Source of the DNA: Caballeronia cordobensis
GTDB lineage: Bacteria > Pseudomonadota > Gammaproteobacteria > Burkholderiales > Burkholderiaceae
Direction of reading: 5' to 3'
Length of the DNA: 64,000 nt
NCBI RefSeq assembly: GCF_001544575.2
Contig: NZ_FCNY02000023.1
Location: 49,045-113,044, forward strand
The translations under genes and the position numbers were made by a program. The stretch's first letter is position 1. Each line of letters starts with the position of its first letter. The notes beneath the pieces were generated by a model that did not search any database, was not told the DNA's origin, and was given only the letters and a program-made list of their open reading frames with translations. Positions 40,746 through 50,191 of this stretch are shown one piece after another.

Positions 40746-41666
40746 TCACATCAAGCCGTTCTCCGTCCGGAACTTCCCCGGCGCGATGCCATACAGTTCC
40801 TTGAACCGCTTGCTGAACGCCGCCTCGGACTGATACCCGACCTCCGCCGCGACATCGGCGATGCTTTTCTTCGTGTGCGTGAGCATCGTGCTCGCGAGCT
40901 GCATGCGCACGTGGCTCAGCAACGCCAGCGGCGAGCTGTCCGAATGCGCGGAGAACGCGCGCATGAACGTGGCGCGCGACATCGCTGCTTCTTTCGCCAG
41001 CATTTCGAGGGTCCACGGCTCGGCGGGCCGCTCCAGCATCGCGATGATCGATGCGCCCAGCCGCCGGTTCGCCAGCAAGCCGAGCACGCCCGCAAGCGAC
41101 GGCTGGCCGGCGAGCCACGCGCGCAGCACCATCGTGAAGAGCGCGGTGGACAAGGCCGTCACGATCGACGGCGCGCCCAGCTGCGAATCCTCGGCCTCGC
41201 GGCGCATCGTCTGCACGAGCGGCGCGAGATACGGCGCGGAGGCGTTCGAGAACGACACGTACACGACGTCCGGCAACACGTCGATCAATAGCGCGCGCGG
41301 CGCGTAGAGAAAGCGCCCGCACAACAGATCGACGCCCGGCGCGACTTCGCCGCAATTGCTTCGCACCGTGACCGCGCCGTTATCGCGCGCCTGCATCGCG
41401 CCTGCGGCCGGGCCGGATTCGCATGCCCGGATGCTCAGCACGTGCGCATCGCCGCGCGGCAGGAAGAAGATATCGCCCGCCTTCAGTTCGAGCGGCGTCT
41501 GGCCACGTCGCAACACCGTGCATTCGCCATCCAGCACGACGTGATACACCGCTTCGCCGGCAGGCGCGGGCGCGTGATCCAATTCCAGCGGGCCGCTCAG
41601 CAGGCAGCGCAAATCGAGCGCGCCGGAAAGGTTCGCAAGCTGGATCAGTTTGTCGAGAGCGTCCAT
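40746..41666 (-). CDS. AraC-family regulator with N-terminal cupin
   Basis: A 306-residue regulator. An N-terminal cupin (LELKAGDIFFLPRGDAHVLS near residues 58-77) is followed by a C-terminal pair of helix-turn-helix motifs: LEMLAKEAAMSRATFMRAFS and SIADVAAEVGYQSEAAFSKR, then FKELYGIAPGKFR. This is the cupin_6/HTH_18 group that often controls nearby oxidoreductases. I chose MDALDKLIQL at 41666. The LysR gene lies 69 bases upstream in the same direction. Confidence 0.92.
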   Translation of the reverse strand: MDALDKLIQLANLSGALDLRCLLSGPLELDHAPAPAGEAVYHVVLDGECTVLRRGQTPLELKAGDIFFLPRGDAHVLSIRACESGPAAGAMQARDNGAVTVRSNCGEVAPGVDLLCGRFLYAPRALLIDVLPDVVYVSFSNASAPYLAPLVQTMRREAEDSQLGAPSIVTALSTALFTMVLRAWLAGQPSLAGVLGLLANRRLGASIIAMLERPAEPWTLEMLAKEAAMSRATFMRAFSAHSDSSPLALLSHVRMQLASTMLTHTKKSIADVAAEVGYQSEAAFSKRFKELYGIAPGKFRTENGLM

Positions 41667-41735
41667 GTGAGCGGGCAGCCGAGGAGGTCGTTCCGGATAG
41701 TACCGAAAGTCCCGTCCCTGCGCCGCGTGCACGCG

Positions 41736-42719
41736 CTACTTGGCGACTTCGCCCAGTTCCGCCGCGATGTCGCCGGAAGGGGCGGGCACGGTTTTCTTGC
41801 GCGTGAGCGTATCCGACACGCTCGACATCAGCGTGCGCAGCCAGGCCACATCGGTCGGCTGATCCGGCTGCGGCAGCGTCAATTGATAGCACTTGATGCG
41901 CGGAAACGGCACCGGCGAGTCGAGCACCGCGAGCGGCAGCAGCGCCGCATAGTGCTGGGCGAAGCGGCGCGGCGCGGTGAAGATCAGATCGGACTGCAGC
42001 AGCACTTGCGGCACCAGGCCGAAGTACGGAATCGTCGTCACGATGCGCCGCTCGATGCCCGCGCGCGCAAGCCCGATATCGATCGGATGACGCCTGCCGC
42101 CGCTGTACGGCGTCGGCGCGAGATGCGCGGCGAGCGCGTAGCGTTCGGCCGTCAGCGGCTCGCGTGCGAGCGGATGATTTGCGCGCATCAGGCAGACGAA
42201 AACATCGGTGAACAGATCCTCGCGCGCAAAACGCGGCTCGGGCTTCGTCCAGTTAGCGACCATCAGGTCGATTTCACCTTCGTCGAGCATGCGCTCGTGA
42301 TCGCGCATCGGATTGAGCGACTCGATCTCGAGACGCGCGTGCGGCGCGGCGTCGCGAAAGGCGGCGACGAGCGTCGGCATGAAGAAATCGTTGAGGTAAT
42401 CGGGCGCGGCGACGCGGAACGTGCGGCGCGAACTGGCCGGATCGAAATCGCCATGCGGCGTCGCGACGAATTCGACTTCGCGCAAGGCGCGCTGCGCGGG
42501 CGCGAGCAGCGATTCGCCGTACTCGGTCGGCACCATGCCCTGCTTGCCGCGCACGAGAATCGGATCGTTAAGGATCTCGCGCAAGCGGCGCAACGCCGTG
42601 CTGATCGCCGGCTGTGTCTGGTTCAGACGCTGCGCGGTCTGCGTCACGCTGCGCTCCAGCAAAAGCGTGCGCAAGACGCGGATCAGCCAGATGTCGAGTG
42701 AGTCGGCGGGGTCGTTCAT
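41736..42719 (-). CDS. LysR-family transcriptional regulator
   Basis: The 327-residue regulator has an N-terminal winged helix (LIRVLRTLLLERSVTQTAQR, LNQTQPAISTALRRLREIL near residues 33-51) and a LysR substrate-binding domain. The N-terminal region resembles the NodD/PcaQ-like LysR group that uses aromatic ligands; the ligand is not known. It is not divergent from any structural gene, so its target is uncertain; the DsbA-type isomerase gene lies 136 bases upstream in the same direction. Confidence 0.9.
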   Translation of the reverse strand: MNDPADSLDIWLIRVLRTLLLERSVTQTAQRLNQTQPAISTALRRLREILNDPILVRGKQGMVPTEYGESLLAPAQRALREVEFVATPHGDFDPASSRRTFRVAAPDYLNDFFMPTLVAAFRDAAPHARLEIESLNPMRDHERMLDEGEIDLMVANWTKPEPRFAREDLFTDVFVCLMRANHPLAREPLTAERYALAAHLAPTPYSGGRRHPIDIGLARAGIERRIVTTIPYFGLVPQVLLQSDLIFTAPRRFAQHYAALLPLAVLDSPVPFPRIKCYQLTLPQPDQPTDVAWLRTLMSSVSDTLTRKKTVPAPSGDIAAELGEVAK

Positions 42720-42855
42720 GGCCTGCGAAGCGGTTGATCAGGATGCGCGGGCGCGAACTCGCGACCCCTCACCCGAAGTTAAACGCTTATCTTTTTTTGA
42801 CGCCATAGCGAGCGCGCTATGCACGGCATAGGCGCGCCGCCCTCGACCGCGGCAG

Positions 42856-43515
42856 TCAGGCGAAATCGGCGTCGCGCGGCGCGGTCGGCAGCGCGCTGAT
42901 GCGCTTCACTTCCGCGCCCTCCAGCCAGTTCGGCGAGCGCGCGACGTAGAGCACCATCGGCAGCGTGTCCTCGCCCCAGAAAATCTGATCGTTGACGAGG
43001 AAAGTCGGTACGCCGAACACGCCCATCGCCACGGCGCGGTCGTTATTGGCGCGCAGTTTCGCCTTGACGTCCTCGTCCTCGATGCGCGTTTCCGCTTCCG
43101 GCATGCCGACGTGCTGGCACAGCGCGCGAAAACCTTCGGGCGTCGCCGGGTCGCGTCCCTCGCGCCAGATGTAGCGGAAGATCTCGCGCACGCGGGCGAT
43201 CTCGCCGTCCGCCAGCACGGCGAGCCGCAGCGCCTTGCTCGGATCGAACGGATGCGCGGGCGGCATCCTGAAGGGAATGCCCAGTTGCTCCGCGCGAAAG
43301 AGCGCGTGCCGGTAGGTGAAGACACGCTTGGACGGAATGGTCGCGGCGTGCGGCTGGCCCCATCGGTCGAGCAGCTTCATCAACTGGACGGGCACGAGTT
43401 CGAACGGCATGTCCGGCCATTTCTCGTGCTGCTCCAGCAGCAAGTACGAAAACGGCGAAATGAAGTCGAAGAAAAAGTACGGCTGACCACCACTGATCGA
43501 ATGCGGGGCACTCAT
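42856..43515 (-). CDS. 2-hydroxychromene-2-carboxylate isomerase-family protein
   Basis: A 219-residue DsbA-fold protein of the kappa-class GST/HCCA isomerase group. YFFFDFISPFSYLLLEQ near residues 13-29 carries the serine that replaces the DsbA cysteines, and GVFGVPTFLVNDQIFWGEDT near 178-197 is the usual cis-Pro loop. NahD-type enzymes isomerise naphthalene breakdown products with glutathione; no other aromatic-degradation genes are near, so the substrate is unknown. CAGGGAGAAGTGAC precedes the ATG at 43515. Confidence 0.88.
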   Translation of the reverse strand: MSAPHSISGGQPYFFFDFISPFSYLLLEQHEKWPDMPFELVPVQLMKLLDRWGQPHAATIPSKRVFTYRHALFRAEQLGIPFRMPPAHPFDPSKALRLAVLADGEIARVREIFRYIWREGRDPATPEGFRALCQHVGMPEAETRIEDEDVKAKLRANNDRAVAMGVFGVPTFLVNDQIFWGEDTLPMVLYVARSPNWLEGAEVKRISALPTAPRDADFA

Positions 43516-43659
43516 GTCACTTCTCCCTGAGTTTCCGTGGCTTTCAGGCGCGGGCGGCGGCTGAAGCCTCAACTATTGTTCGTTTTCCGGTCGTGTCCTG
43601 CATGCCGGATGCGGCGCGCGCGGGCATCGCATCTCTTCTTCCGTGTGCTCCTTTAGATA

Positions 43660-45153
43660 TTACGTGCTGCCTTGTTCCGTGTCTGCCCGCGAAACGACAG
43701 CGGGCGCGTTCGTTTGCGCCACGTTGCGCGCGTGCGTCCCGGCGTCCTCTGCGCCTTGTGCCGCCGGTGCGTGCGCAAGACGCGTGCGCACGAAGCCGAT
43801 GTGCTCGCGCAACACATAAAACTGATCCGCGAACGCGAGCGGCATCTTCATGCGATTCACGGCCGTTTCGATCGCGTCGATGCGGTCGAGCAGGGCGTCG
43901 CGCTGCGCGGTGTCCGGGCCGCTGATCGCTTCCCGCTCGATCGCAATGAGCGCGCCATACCACCGGTAGATGCGCGATTTCACGCGCCACCGGTACAGCC
44001 CCGGCACGAGCCGCAGGCCCGGAATCAGCACCACGATCAGCGGCACCAGCACGACGAGCACGCGATCCGCAAGACTCGCCACCCAGAACGGCAGCGTGCG
44101 GTAGATGAAACTCTTGCCCGACTTGTAATAGCGCTCGGCGTCGTCGCTGATGCGGAATTCGTGCACGAGCGGCGCGGGAAACTCGTTCGCGCGCTGCAGC
44201 AGATTGGCGCGGCCGTGCACTTCGCGCGCGGCCTCGATCAGCAGGTCGGAGAGCGCCGGGTGCAGGCTGTCGCGCGCGACCAGCTCGGCGGTCGGCGCGA
44301 TCATGTGGACCGGGCGCGGGGGCAGATTGCGGGCGAAATCGAACGCGCCCATCGGCAGCTCGATTTCGGTGAGATACGGAAAGCGGCGTGCGTAGGCATC
44401 GGCCTGAGAGAAATCCATGAAGCGGATGCCCGTCGTGCGCAGGAGTTTGGCCATCGTCGGCGGCTGGGCAGAGTCGCCCGTCAGGAAGACGGCATCGACC
44501 TGGCCGGCCTCCAGCGCCTTCGCGGCTTCGTCCCCGGCGAGCGGCAGCAGCTCGGTGTCGCCGCCCGGCTCGATGCCGTTCGCCTTCAGAAGCGTGAGCG
44601 CCAGAACGCGCGTGCCGCTGCCTTCCGCGCCGATCGCGAGCCGCTTGCCCTTCAGTTCCGACAGGCGGCTGACCACCGCCGCGCCCCGGTAGAACACCGC
44701 GAGCGGCACGTAGGACACGCTGCCGAGCGATTCCAGATTGCCGTGCTGATCGTTGGTCGTGCCGGGTTTGGTCAGGCCGCCTTGCACGAATCCGACATCG
44801 ACGTTCGATTTCGGGTCGTCGAGGCGCGTCAGGTTGTCGAGCGAGCCTTGCGTTTCCAGCACGTCGAGCGTGACGCGGTTGCGCGCGAGGATCGCCTTGT
44901 ATTTCTGCGCGCTGTTCCAGAACGAGCTGCCTTTCGGCCCGGCCGCGATGGTCAGCGTGCTCGGCGGCGCGGGCTGGATCAGCCGCACGGCGAGCCAGAG
45001 CGCGGCGGCGCAGACGAGCAGGATCGGGCCGAAGGTGAGCGCCAGATCGCGCCAGGAGATGGCGACGAAGCGCGCGACGATCTTCGGTTGCGGCCTGCGT
45101 CTCGACGGGACGTCCGGATCGTCGCCCGGATCGTGTGCTGAAGGGTGGGTCAT
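43660..45153 (-). CDS. Membrane-anchored TAXI-type solute-binding protein
   Basis: A 497-residue protein with an N-terminal membrane helix (LALTFGPILLVCAAALWLAV), a TAXI/NMT1-like ligand-binding domain (LTIAAGPKGSSFWNSAQKYK; VGFVQGGLT; GKRLAIGAEGSGTRVLALTL; VDAVFLTGDS), a second helix (VLVVLVPLIVVLIPGLRLVP) and a cytoplasmic C-terminal tail of about 110 residues with helical character. TAXI proteins normally deliver solutes such as glutamate to TRAP transporters, but no TRAP membrane subunit is nearby. It may act as a receptor. I chose MTHPSAHDPG at 45153. Confidence 0.85.
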   Translation of the reverse strand: MTHPSAHDPGDDPDVPSRRRPQPKIVARFVAISWRDLALTFGPILLVCAAALWLAVRLIQPAPPSTLTIAAGPKGSSFWNSAQKYKAILARNRVTLDVLETQGSLDNLTRLDDPKSNVDVGFVQGGLTKPGTTNDQHGNLESLGSVSYVPLAVFYRGAAVVSRLSELKGKRLAIGAEGSGTRVLALTLLKANGIEPGGDTELLPLAGDEAAKALEAGQVDAVFLTGDSAQPPTMAKLLRTTGIRFMDFSQADAYARRFPYLTEIELPMGAFDFARNLPPRPVHMIAPTAELVARDSLHPALSDLLIEAAREVHGRANLLQRANEFPAPLVHEFRISDDAERYYKSGKSFIYRTLPFWVASLADRVLVVLVPLIVVLIPGLRLVPGLYRWRVKSRIYRWYGALIAIEREAISGPDTAQRDALLDRIDAIETAVNRMKMPLAFADQFYVLREHIGFVRTRLAHAPAAQGAEDAGTHARNVAQTNAPAVVSRADTEQGST

Positions 45154-45744
45154 CTTCTCGGTGATCGCGAAACTTTGTGCCCCTGAGCTTACCTGATCGC
45201 GATGCGTCCCCGTCCGCGGAAACCGGCCCGGCGATGCCGCCGCATGCGCCACCGAGTGTGACAGACGTGTGTAGCCCCGCGCCCGGCCGGCGGGCGCTGT
45301 TGCGCGGGCGCGGCTGCGCGGAGGGCCGCGTCGCTAAATGCTTTGCGCTAATGGCCGCGCTGGGCTAAATTGACGTTCGCCGCCGCACGACATGGCCTTT
45401 CTCGCGCCGCAGCCCGCTATGTGGGCATGCGAGCTACCCGCCGCGAACCGGCGAAGGGCGCGCCAAGCATGCGCCATGCGGCAGGACATATTCGAGCCGA
45501 CGGGTTTTGCCGCCCGACCAAACGGCCGCAGTTTGTTTCGTTTCGCCATCTCTCGCAGCACCGTGAGCCGCATTCGCCGGCTTGCCGCCGCTATGCCCGT
45601 GCGCCTTCGGGCAACGGGCGCGCGCGGCCCCGGTGAGTCACCCAGTCGTAAGCCCTGCCGCTGGGAATGCGGCCCGGATTGGAAGTGCAAAACGAGCGGA
45701 GTTGCATCTGTGCGAAGTCAACAAGCGAAACAAAAGGAGAAATC
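45154..45744. other. Intergenic region between the TAXI gene and the BON gene
   Basis: About 590 bases without a gene I can support. Open frames here are Arg-rich shadows with no ribosome-binding site. No clear promoter pair, repeat or RNA element was seen. Confidence 0.5.
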
Positions 45745-46116
45745 ATGAAAGCAGTCGATCTGTTGAAGGCGCTGGGCGTGGTGGTGTGCGTGGCGGTGGC
45801 TTCGAGCGCCTATGCCCAGTCGAGCGACGCGGCGGCCACGAGCACCGAGTCGGCGGCGGCGACCAAGGCCCAGAAATCGACGGTCAAGAAGGAAGACCGC
45901 AAGCTCGGCTACGCGGTGCGCCGCGCGCTGTCGAAGGCGCAGGGCTTCGACGTGTCGAAGGTGTACGTGCGTGCGCGCAGCGGCGCGGTCACGCTGACCG
46001 GCACGGTGCCGGAAGGCGGCCAGATCGCCCAGGCGGAAGAAATCGCGAAGGGCGTGGCGGGCGTGAAGTCCGTGTCCAACAAGATCACGCTCGGCGTGCA
46101 AGGCGGCGGGCAATAA
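45745..46116 (+). CDS. BON domain-containing periplasmic protein
   Basis: A 123-residue protein with a Sec signal peptide (VVVCVAVASSAYA-QSS, cleavage near residue 25), an Ala/Ser/Thr-rich linker and one BON domain: AVRRALSKAQGFDVSKVYVR, SGAVTLTGTVPEGGQIAQAE, then GVAGVKSVSNKITL. BON domains bind phospholipid or attach proteins to membranes, as in OsmY and DolP. AAAAGGAGAAATC is a strong ribosome-binding site. A GC-rich hairpin follows. Confidence 0.9.
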   Translation: MKAVDLLKALGVVVCVAVASSAYAQSSDAAATSTESAAATKAQKSTVKKEDRKLGYAVRRALSKAQGFDVSKVYVRARSGAVTLTGTVPEGGQIAQAEEIAKGVAGVKSVSNKITLGVQGGGQ

Positions 46117-46181
46117 CCGGGTCGCAGGCGGCGGGCGGCATCGCGTGATGCCGCTTTCTCCGCTTCTCTTGCGGGTCCAGG

Positions 46182-46213
46182 AACGGGCTCCGGCATTCCC
46201 GCCGGAGCCCGTT
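46182..46213 (+). terminator. Probable terminator hairpin after the BON gene
   Basis: AACGGGCTCCGGC pairs perfectly with GCCGGAGCCCGTT around a 6-base loop. The following T-tract is poor, so efficiency is uncertain. Confidence 0.6.
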
Positions 46214-46384
46214 GTCGTTTGCAGCGTGGCGCGCGCTCAAGGCGGCGCGCGTGGCGGACAGGGAAACTCAGCAGCGACTCGTCATTCATTAGACGCGATA
46301 CTTTCAACGACGGCCGCATGCTCGCAGGCTCGTTGCACCCATGAGGTTGCACCACTCGAACGGAACGAAAGGCGGAGGCAGACA

Positions 46385-48523
46385 ATGAAAAGATGCGCGC
46401 GTTTCCAGAGGTTGCAGACTGTGCCGCGCCGGGCGTCGATCAGCGCGTTCGCGATGCTCGCCGCGTTAGCGCTCGCCGCCTGCCACGGCGGCAGCGACGA
46501 CAACAACGGCGGCGGCACGCCGACCAACACGTTGCCGAATTTCGTCGCGGGCTCGGTCAACACACAGACTTACGACGGCGTCTCCGACGATCTGCTGACG
46601 GCCGGTCTGGGCAAGACGGGCCTGGCTTCGGCGACCGCGCCGGGGATCGCGAACAACGCGGCGCCCACGGCGGCCGAACTGCGGCGGCTCGCCATCTACT
46701 CGAACTATCGCGCGCTCGTCGACATGTCGGCGAATGGCGGCTATGGCCGCTTCTGGGGGCCGAACGTCGATCTGAACGGCAACGACACGCTCGGCGAGGG
46801 CAAGATCGCGGGCAAGGAATACATCGCCTACGCGGACGACGGCAGCGGCACGCAGAACGTCAGCCTGCTCGTGCAGATTCCGGCGAGCTTCAATCCGGAT
46901 CAGCCTTGCATCGTCACGGCGACGTCGTCGGGATCGCGCGGCGTCTACGGCGCGATCTCCGCGGCGGGCGAGTGGGGGCTCAAGCGCGGCTGCGCGGTCG
47001 CCTACAACGACAAGGGCGGCGGCAATGGTGCGCACGAGCTGGCGACCAGTCTCGTCACGATGATCGACGGCACGCTCGCCAGCACCACGCTCGCCGGGAC
47101 CAAGGCCATCTTCAAGGCGAACGTGAGCGCGTCGTCGCTTTCGTCGTTCAATTCGGCGTTCCCGAACCGCTACGCGTACAAACACGCGCATTCGCAACAG
47201 AATCCCGAAGCGAGCTGGGGCAAGAACACCTTGCAGGCGATTCAGTTCGCGTACTGGGCGCTCAACGACATGTTCGGGCCGGTGAGCGGCTCGACGCATC
47301 AGGTGCGCTACAACAAGGGCGACATCACGACGATCGCGTCGTCGGTGAGCAATGGCGGCGGCGCGGCGCTGGCGGCCGCGGAGCAGGACACCGATGGCTG
47401 GATCACGGCGGTCGTCGTCGGCGAGCCGCAGATCAATCTGAATCTGCCACCGCAGGTGTCGGTGCGGCAGGGCGGCGTGCCGGTCGGCTCGTTCGGGCGG
47501 CCGCTCGCGGACTACACGACGCTCGCCAATCTGCTGCAACCGTGCGCGGCGCTCGCGCCCGCGGCGGCCGGCGCGCCGTATCTGACGACGCTTCCGGTCG
47601 CGACGACCAACGCGATCCGCACGGCGCGCTGCGCGACGCTCGCCGCGAACGGGCTTGTCTCGGGCGGCAATACGGTCGCGCAGGCCACCGACGCGCTGAA
47701 CCAGCTTCATCAGGCGGGTTATCAGACCGATTCAGATGCGCTCCAGGCGCCGATGTGGGACTCGCAGGCGGTGCCGGCCGTGGCCGTCACTTACGTCGAT
47801 GCGTACATGAAGGCAAGCGTGCTCGACAACCTGTGCAACTTCAGCTTCGGCACGACCAACGCGGTCACGGGGGCGGCGGGCGTGGCGCCGGTCGTCTCGC
47901 CGATGCCGACGATCTTCGGCAACGGTAACGGCATTCCGCCGACCAACGGCATCAACCTCGTCTACAACGCCGGCACGGCGGGCGCGGCGGATCATCGCTT
48001 TGCCACGCCCGATGCCAGCTATCTCGGCGCGGCGTGTCTGCGCGGCCTGTGGGCGAACGGCAATGCGACGATCGTCGACAGCGTGAACGCCATCCGCGTG
48101 AATGCGAACCTGCGCGGCAAGCCCGCGATCATCGTGCAGGGCCGCGCGGACGCGCTCGTGCCGATCAATCATGCGTCGCGTCCGTACCTCGGCGCGAATC
48201 GCGTGGCGGAGGGCAACAAGAGCCAGCTTTCGCTCTACGAGATCGCGAACGGCCAGCATTTCGACGCTTTCCTGTCCGTGGCGGGCTTCGACACGCGCTT
48301 CATTCCGGTGCATTACTACGATATTCAGGCGCTCAACCTGATGTGGAATCACCTGAAGAACAATGCCGCGCTGCCGCCTTCGCAAGTGGTGCGCGCAGTG
48401 GCGCGCGGCGGCACGCCCGGTTCGGCGCCCGCGCTCGCGGCGTCGAACCTGCCGCCGATCGCGAGCGATCCGGGCGCGAACGCGATCACGGTGGGCGGCG
48501 GAACGGTGAACGTGCCGAATTGA
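46385..48523 (+). CDS. D-(-)-3-hydroxybutyrate oligomer hydrolase
   Basis: This 712-residue protein matches the 3-hydroxybutyrate oligomer hydrolase family that splits short PHB oligomers to monomers. The N-terminus has a lipoprotein-type signal (MLAALALAAC, lipobox cysteine about residue 37) and Gly/Asn-rich spacer. SSGSRGVYG near residues 181-190 holds the putative nucleophile serine, followed by AAGEWGLKRGCAVAYNDKGG, and the C-terminal domain has IIVQGRADALVPINHASRPY and NGQHFDAF with probable acid and His residues. The lipid anchor implies envelope location. Monocistronic. Confidence 0.9.
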   Translation: MKRCARFQRLQTVPRRASISAFAMLAALALAACHGGSDDNNGGGTPTNTLPNFVAGSVNTQTYDGVSDDLLTAGLGKTGLASATAPGIANNAAPTAAELRRLAIYSNYRALVDMSANGGYGRFWGPNVDLNGNDTLGEGKIAGKEYIAYADDGSGTQNVSLLVQIPASFNPDQPCIVTATSSGSRGVYGAISAAGEWGLKRGCAVAYNDKGGGNGAHELATSLVTMIDGTLASTTLAGTKAIFKANVSASSLSSFNSAFPNRYAYKHAHSQQNPEASWGKNTLQAIQFAYWALNDMFGPVSGSTHQVRYNKGDITTIASSVSNGGGAALAAAEQDTDGWITAVVVGEPQINLNLPPQVSVRQGGVPVGSFGRPLADYTTLANLLQPCAALAPAAAGAPYLTTLPVATTNAIRTARCATLAANGLVSGGNTVAQATDALNQLHQAGYQTDSDALQAPMWDSQAVPAVAVTYVDAYMKASVLDNLCNFSFGTTNAVTGAAGVAPVVSPMPTIFGNGNGIPPTNGINLVYNAGTAGAADHRFATPDASYLGAACLRGLWANGNATIVDSVNAIRVNANLRGKPAIIVQGRADALVPINHASRPYLGANRVAEGNKSQLSLYEIANGQHFDAFLSVAGFDTRFIPVHYYDIQALNLMWNHLKNNAALPPSQVVRAVARGGTPGSAPALAASNLPPIASDPGANAITVGGGTVNVPN

Positions 48524-48545
48524 ACGCGGCGTCCCGGACCGGCGC

Positions 48546-49313
48546 TCAATGCGCCGGTGCGGACGCCGCGTTCGGCGCCGATGCGGCCACTGCCTCCGAC
48601 GCGGCCGCCTGCGCCTGGCGCTTCGTTTCGGCCGCGGCATCCGATGCCTGGATGGCCGTGGCGGCTTCGGGCGTCTGCACGACGATCGGCGTCGGCGTGA
48701 GTTCGGGCGAACTGACGATGAGCGAGGGCGCGAGCGGCTTGCTCTTCACTTCATCGGACGCGATGGGCGAACTGCGCGGCACCGTGTTGAGGTAATGGCT
48801 CATCAGGTTGAAGAAGCGGTCGTAGAACTTGCCCGCGGGCACGGTCTCGCTCGAAATCTTGACCATCGCATCGCTGTTCGAACGGATCGGCAGCGAAAGC
48901 GAACCGAGCACCGAGAGGCCGACGCTCGCCGAGGTATCGCTCTTCTTGAGCGCGTAGCCGTCCTGCACGGCGTTCACGTAGGCGATGCTCTGGTTCGTCG
49001 CGTTCTCGCCGGGCGTGCACACGACGTGGAACGAGACGGCGACGTGCGTATCGGCGTTCGGCTGGAAATTCTTGGTGGCGTCGACGCTGTCGGGCTGACC
49101 CATCGTCGTGAGAAAGCCTTGCGAGAGCAGTGCGCGGCGCGCGGCCTCGCAGGTTTCGTTGACGGTGGCGTCGAAGTTGTGCGCGAACGGGCTCGCGCCC
49201 GTGGTGAACAGTTCCTGCTGATAGCTCGGCGTGACCGCTCCGCGGCCTCCGCACGCGGCGAGAGCGACGAGTCCGAGAGAGGCGAGGGCGAGACGCGGGG
49301 ACGGCATGGGCAT
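48546..49313 (-). CDS. DUF2242 domain-containing lipoprotein
   Basis: A 255-residue lipoprotein. The signal peptide MPSPRLALASLGLVALAACG carries lipobox LAAC. The body has TVNETCEAARRALLSQGFL and HVAVSFHVVCTPGE, which fit DUF2242 of beta-proteobacteria, and the C-terminal 60 residues are Ala/Ser/Pro-rich and probably disordered. Function unknown. Two ATG codons two residues apart are possible starts. It converges on the 3HB-oligomer hydrolase gene. Confidence 0.8.
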   Translation of the reverse strand: MPMPSPRLALASLGLVALAACGGRGAVTPSYQQELFTTGASPFAHNFDATVNETCEAARRALLSQGFLTTMGQPDSVDATKNFQPNADTHVAVSFHVVCTPGENATNQSIAYVNAVQDGYALKKSDTSASVGLSVLGSLSLPIRSNSDAMVKISSETVPAGKFYDRFFNLMSHYLNTVPRSSPIASDEVKSKPLAPSLIVSSPELTPTPIVVQTPEAATAIQASDAAAETKRQAQAAASEAVAASAPNAASAPAH

Positions 49314-49480
49314 GAGAGGCGGCGGATCCAGAATTTGTGTCAACGACGGACACAAATTGTAGACCCGCCGGACTGGCCGATGAAAAAGCGCAGTCTAAAA
49401 ACATCGTCGAATCTATCGCTTACAGCGTGATGAAAGGCGCTAACTTCGTCGATTCATCGCTTCGAGTGCGATCGTATGGA

Positions 49481-49822
49481 TTACGGACGGCTGAAGTCGA
49501 CCGGGTTCGCCGCCGACGGACGCACGATGCGATCGATAAAGCTCAGTCGGCTCGCATGCCCCGACGCCGACGCGCCTTCTTCCGCACCGCCGAAAGACGA
49601 TGCAGCGACGCCTTGCTGCGCATTGACGCGCGCCTCGGCGGCCTGGATGTCGGCGGGGTAGTTAGTCTGGTCGCCAGTCGGGTTATAGCCGGCGCGTTCG
49701 AGCTGAACCAGCTCGGCGCGCACTTGCGCGCGGGTGACGGGACCGTCTTCGCGCGCCTGGGCGAAACTGGGCACGGCGAGCACGGCAGCGATGGCGAGCG
49801 CGGGAACGAGTGACTTGAACAT
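49481..49822 (-). CDS. DUF4148 domain-containing periplasmic protein
   Basis: A 113-residue exported protein: signal peptide MFKSLVPALAIAAVLAVPSF with cleavage after AQA near residue 23, then the DUF4148 signature VTRAQVRAELVQLERAGYNP and DIQAAEARVNAQQ. These short proteins are abundant in Burkholderia and Paraburkholderia and their role is unknown. GGAGGTCATC precedes the ATG. Confidence 0.9.
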   Translation of the reverse strand: MFKSLVPALAIAAVLAVPSFAQAREDGPVTRAQVRAELVQLERAGYNPTGDQTNYPADIQAAEARVNAQQGVAASSFGGAEEGASASGHASRLSFIDRIVRPSAANPVDFSRP

Positions 49823-50057
49823 GATGACCTCCGAATGCTGATTTAGGGAACGTTGCGGGTGGTGAGGTGTCTCTCCACTGCTTCGTCGTTGAGAATCAGT
49901 CTAGGCCGCAGCGTCCTAGGTAAAAACCCTGATCTGAACAAATCAGCCTTCGCAAATCAGCATTAATCACGTCTATCGGGTGTGCCGTCTTCATTGTTTT
50001 TATCGAAGTCGATGCGCGCGATGCCTTGTCCTACGGGATTCCCCGCTCGCTCCCTCC

Positions 50058-50086
50058 TTGAAATTGTCAAACTCGGTCCATATAAT
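50058..50086 (+). promoter_or_regulatory. Sigma70 promoter of groESL
   Basis: TTGAAA (50058-50063) and a perfect TATAAT (50081-50086) are spaced by exactly 17 bases. The -10 abuts the CIRCE operator. Confidence 0.85.
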
Positions 50087-50112
50087 TGGCACTCACTGCA
50101 CGAGAGTGCTAA
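50086..50112 (+). promoter_or_regulatory. CIRCE operator (HrcA-binding site)
   Basis: TTGGCACTC-N9-GAGTGCTAA differs from the consensus TTAGCACTC-N9-GAGTGCTAA at one base. It covers the transcription start of groESL, so HrcA binding would block initiation and heat shock would relieve it. Confidence 0.95.
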
Positions 50113-50191
50113 CAAGATTGCCGTCCGAAGAGAATGTTCTCCTAGGACGGGTTTTCCCGCGTTTTCAGTCTCAATCAAGAGAGGAGTGTGT

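Noticed and set aside
45334..45690. Open frames on both strands in the TAXI-BON spacer
   Set aside because: They are Arg/Pro-rich, lack ribosome-binding sites and show no protein-like pattern, so I left the interval as intergenic.
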